Positions 63,730-64,000 of a DNA stretch of 64,000 nt are shown here, piece by piece; positions within the stretch are counted from its first letter, which is position 1, and each line of letters begins with the position of its first letter. Source of the stretch: Elysia chlorotica (lineage: Eukaryota > Mollusca > Gastropoda > Plakobranchidae); NCBI GenBank assembly GCA_003991915.1, contig RQTK01000002.1, positions 1,408,503 to 1,472,502 of the forward strand, read 5' to 3'. The notes beneath the pieces were generated by a model. It was not told where the DNA came from and ran no database searches. It worked only from the letters and a program-made list of their open reading frames with translations. A program made the position numbers and the translations under genes.

Positions 63730-64000
63730 GTAAGATGTCATCTAATCCTCTTAACTTTCTGCAACAATATTTTTTAATGGCTTAGTTATTCTTGTTTTGA
63801 TGTTTCAATAATTTTTGTGGCAAAATGCAGCAGACACATTTTTGTCAATGAAAAATATGAGTTTGGAATGTTATTGTTGTTTCACTTCTTACTGAGCACA
63901 GACACATTCAGTATAAGTTCTGGGAGGAATTAATAAACCTGACTTTGCTTTTTACTCAGTCCCACATTTTAAACCTTCAAGAACTGTTAATAAGTTTAGT

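Overview
This is animal nuclear DNA: AT-rich, with short exons split by long introns, many microsatellites, tRNA-derived SINEs and small DNA transposons. Repeat style, including TAGATC hexamer clusters and microsatellite-cored inverted repeats, suggests a mollusc, most likely a gastropod. This is inference; no species-diagnostic sequence was recognised. The window has one 490-base assembly gap (42620-43109).

Two host protein-coding genes lie head to head, and their exons could be rebuilt with matching splice sites and reading phases. On the minus strand, start codon at 46831 and last confident coding base at 15821, is an FCHO1/2 orthologue, an endocytic F-BAR/mu-homology protein. It has 26 supported coding exons, about 912 codons, plus a weakly supported terminal exon near 15.44-15.47 kb. 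On the plus strand, from 50233 through the right edge, is WDR36 (UTP21), a WD40 protein of the small-subunit processome. Ten coding exons (440 codons, about the N-terminal half) are present and the gene runs off the window. The genes share a 3.4-kb divergent region (46832-50232). They have no known functional link: one starts clathrin-coated pits at the plasma membrane, the other acts in nucleolar pre-18S rRNA processing.

Layout: 1-0.5 kb, a broken Ty3/Gypsy pol relic; 0.6-0.8 kb, an imperfect direct repeat; 1.66-2.67 kb, a large inverted repeat around trinucleotide arrays; 2.7-4.5 kb, no gene seen; 4.56-15.4 kb, AT-rich DNA that is probably 3' UTR or downstream flank of FCHO, interrupted at 10.84-12.95 kb by a TIR transposon loaded with GA arrays; 15.4-46.8 kb, FCHO; 46.8-50.2 kb, divergent promoter region with a TIR element and a SINE head; 50.2-64 kb, WDR36 with several transposon relics in its introns.

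Most notable observations: a textbook U12-type (minor spliceosome) intron in FCHO (25601-25799); an in-frame TGA in the otherwise well-conserved last mu-homology exon (15924-15926); one TIR element family filling both FCHO intron 18 and much of WDR36 intron 6; a SINE with a perfect 12-bp target-site duplication; and several microexons of 18-28 nt. No clearly new multi-gene system was found.
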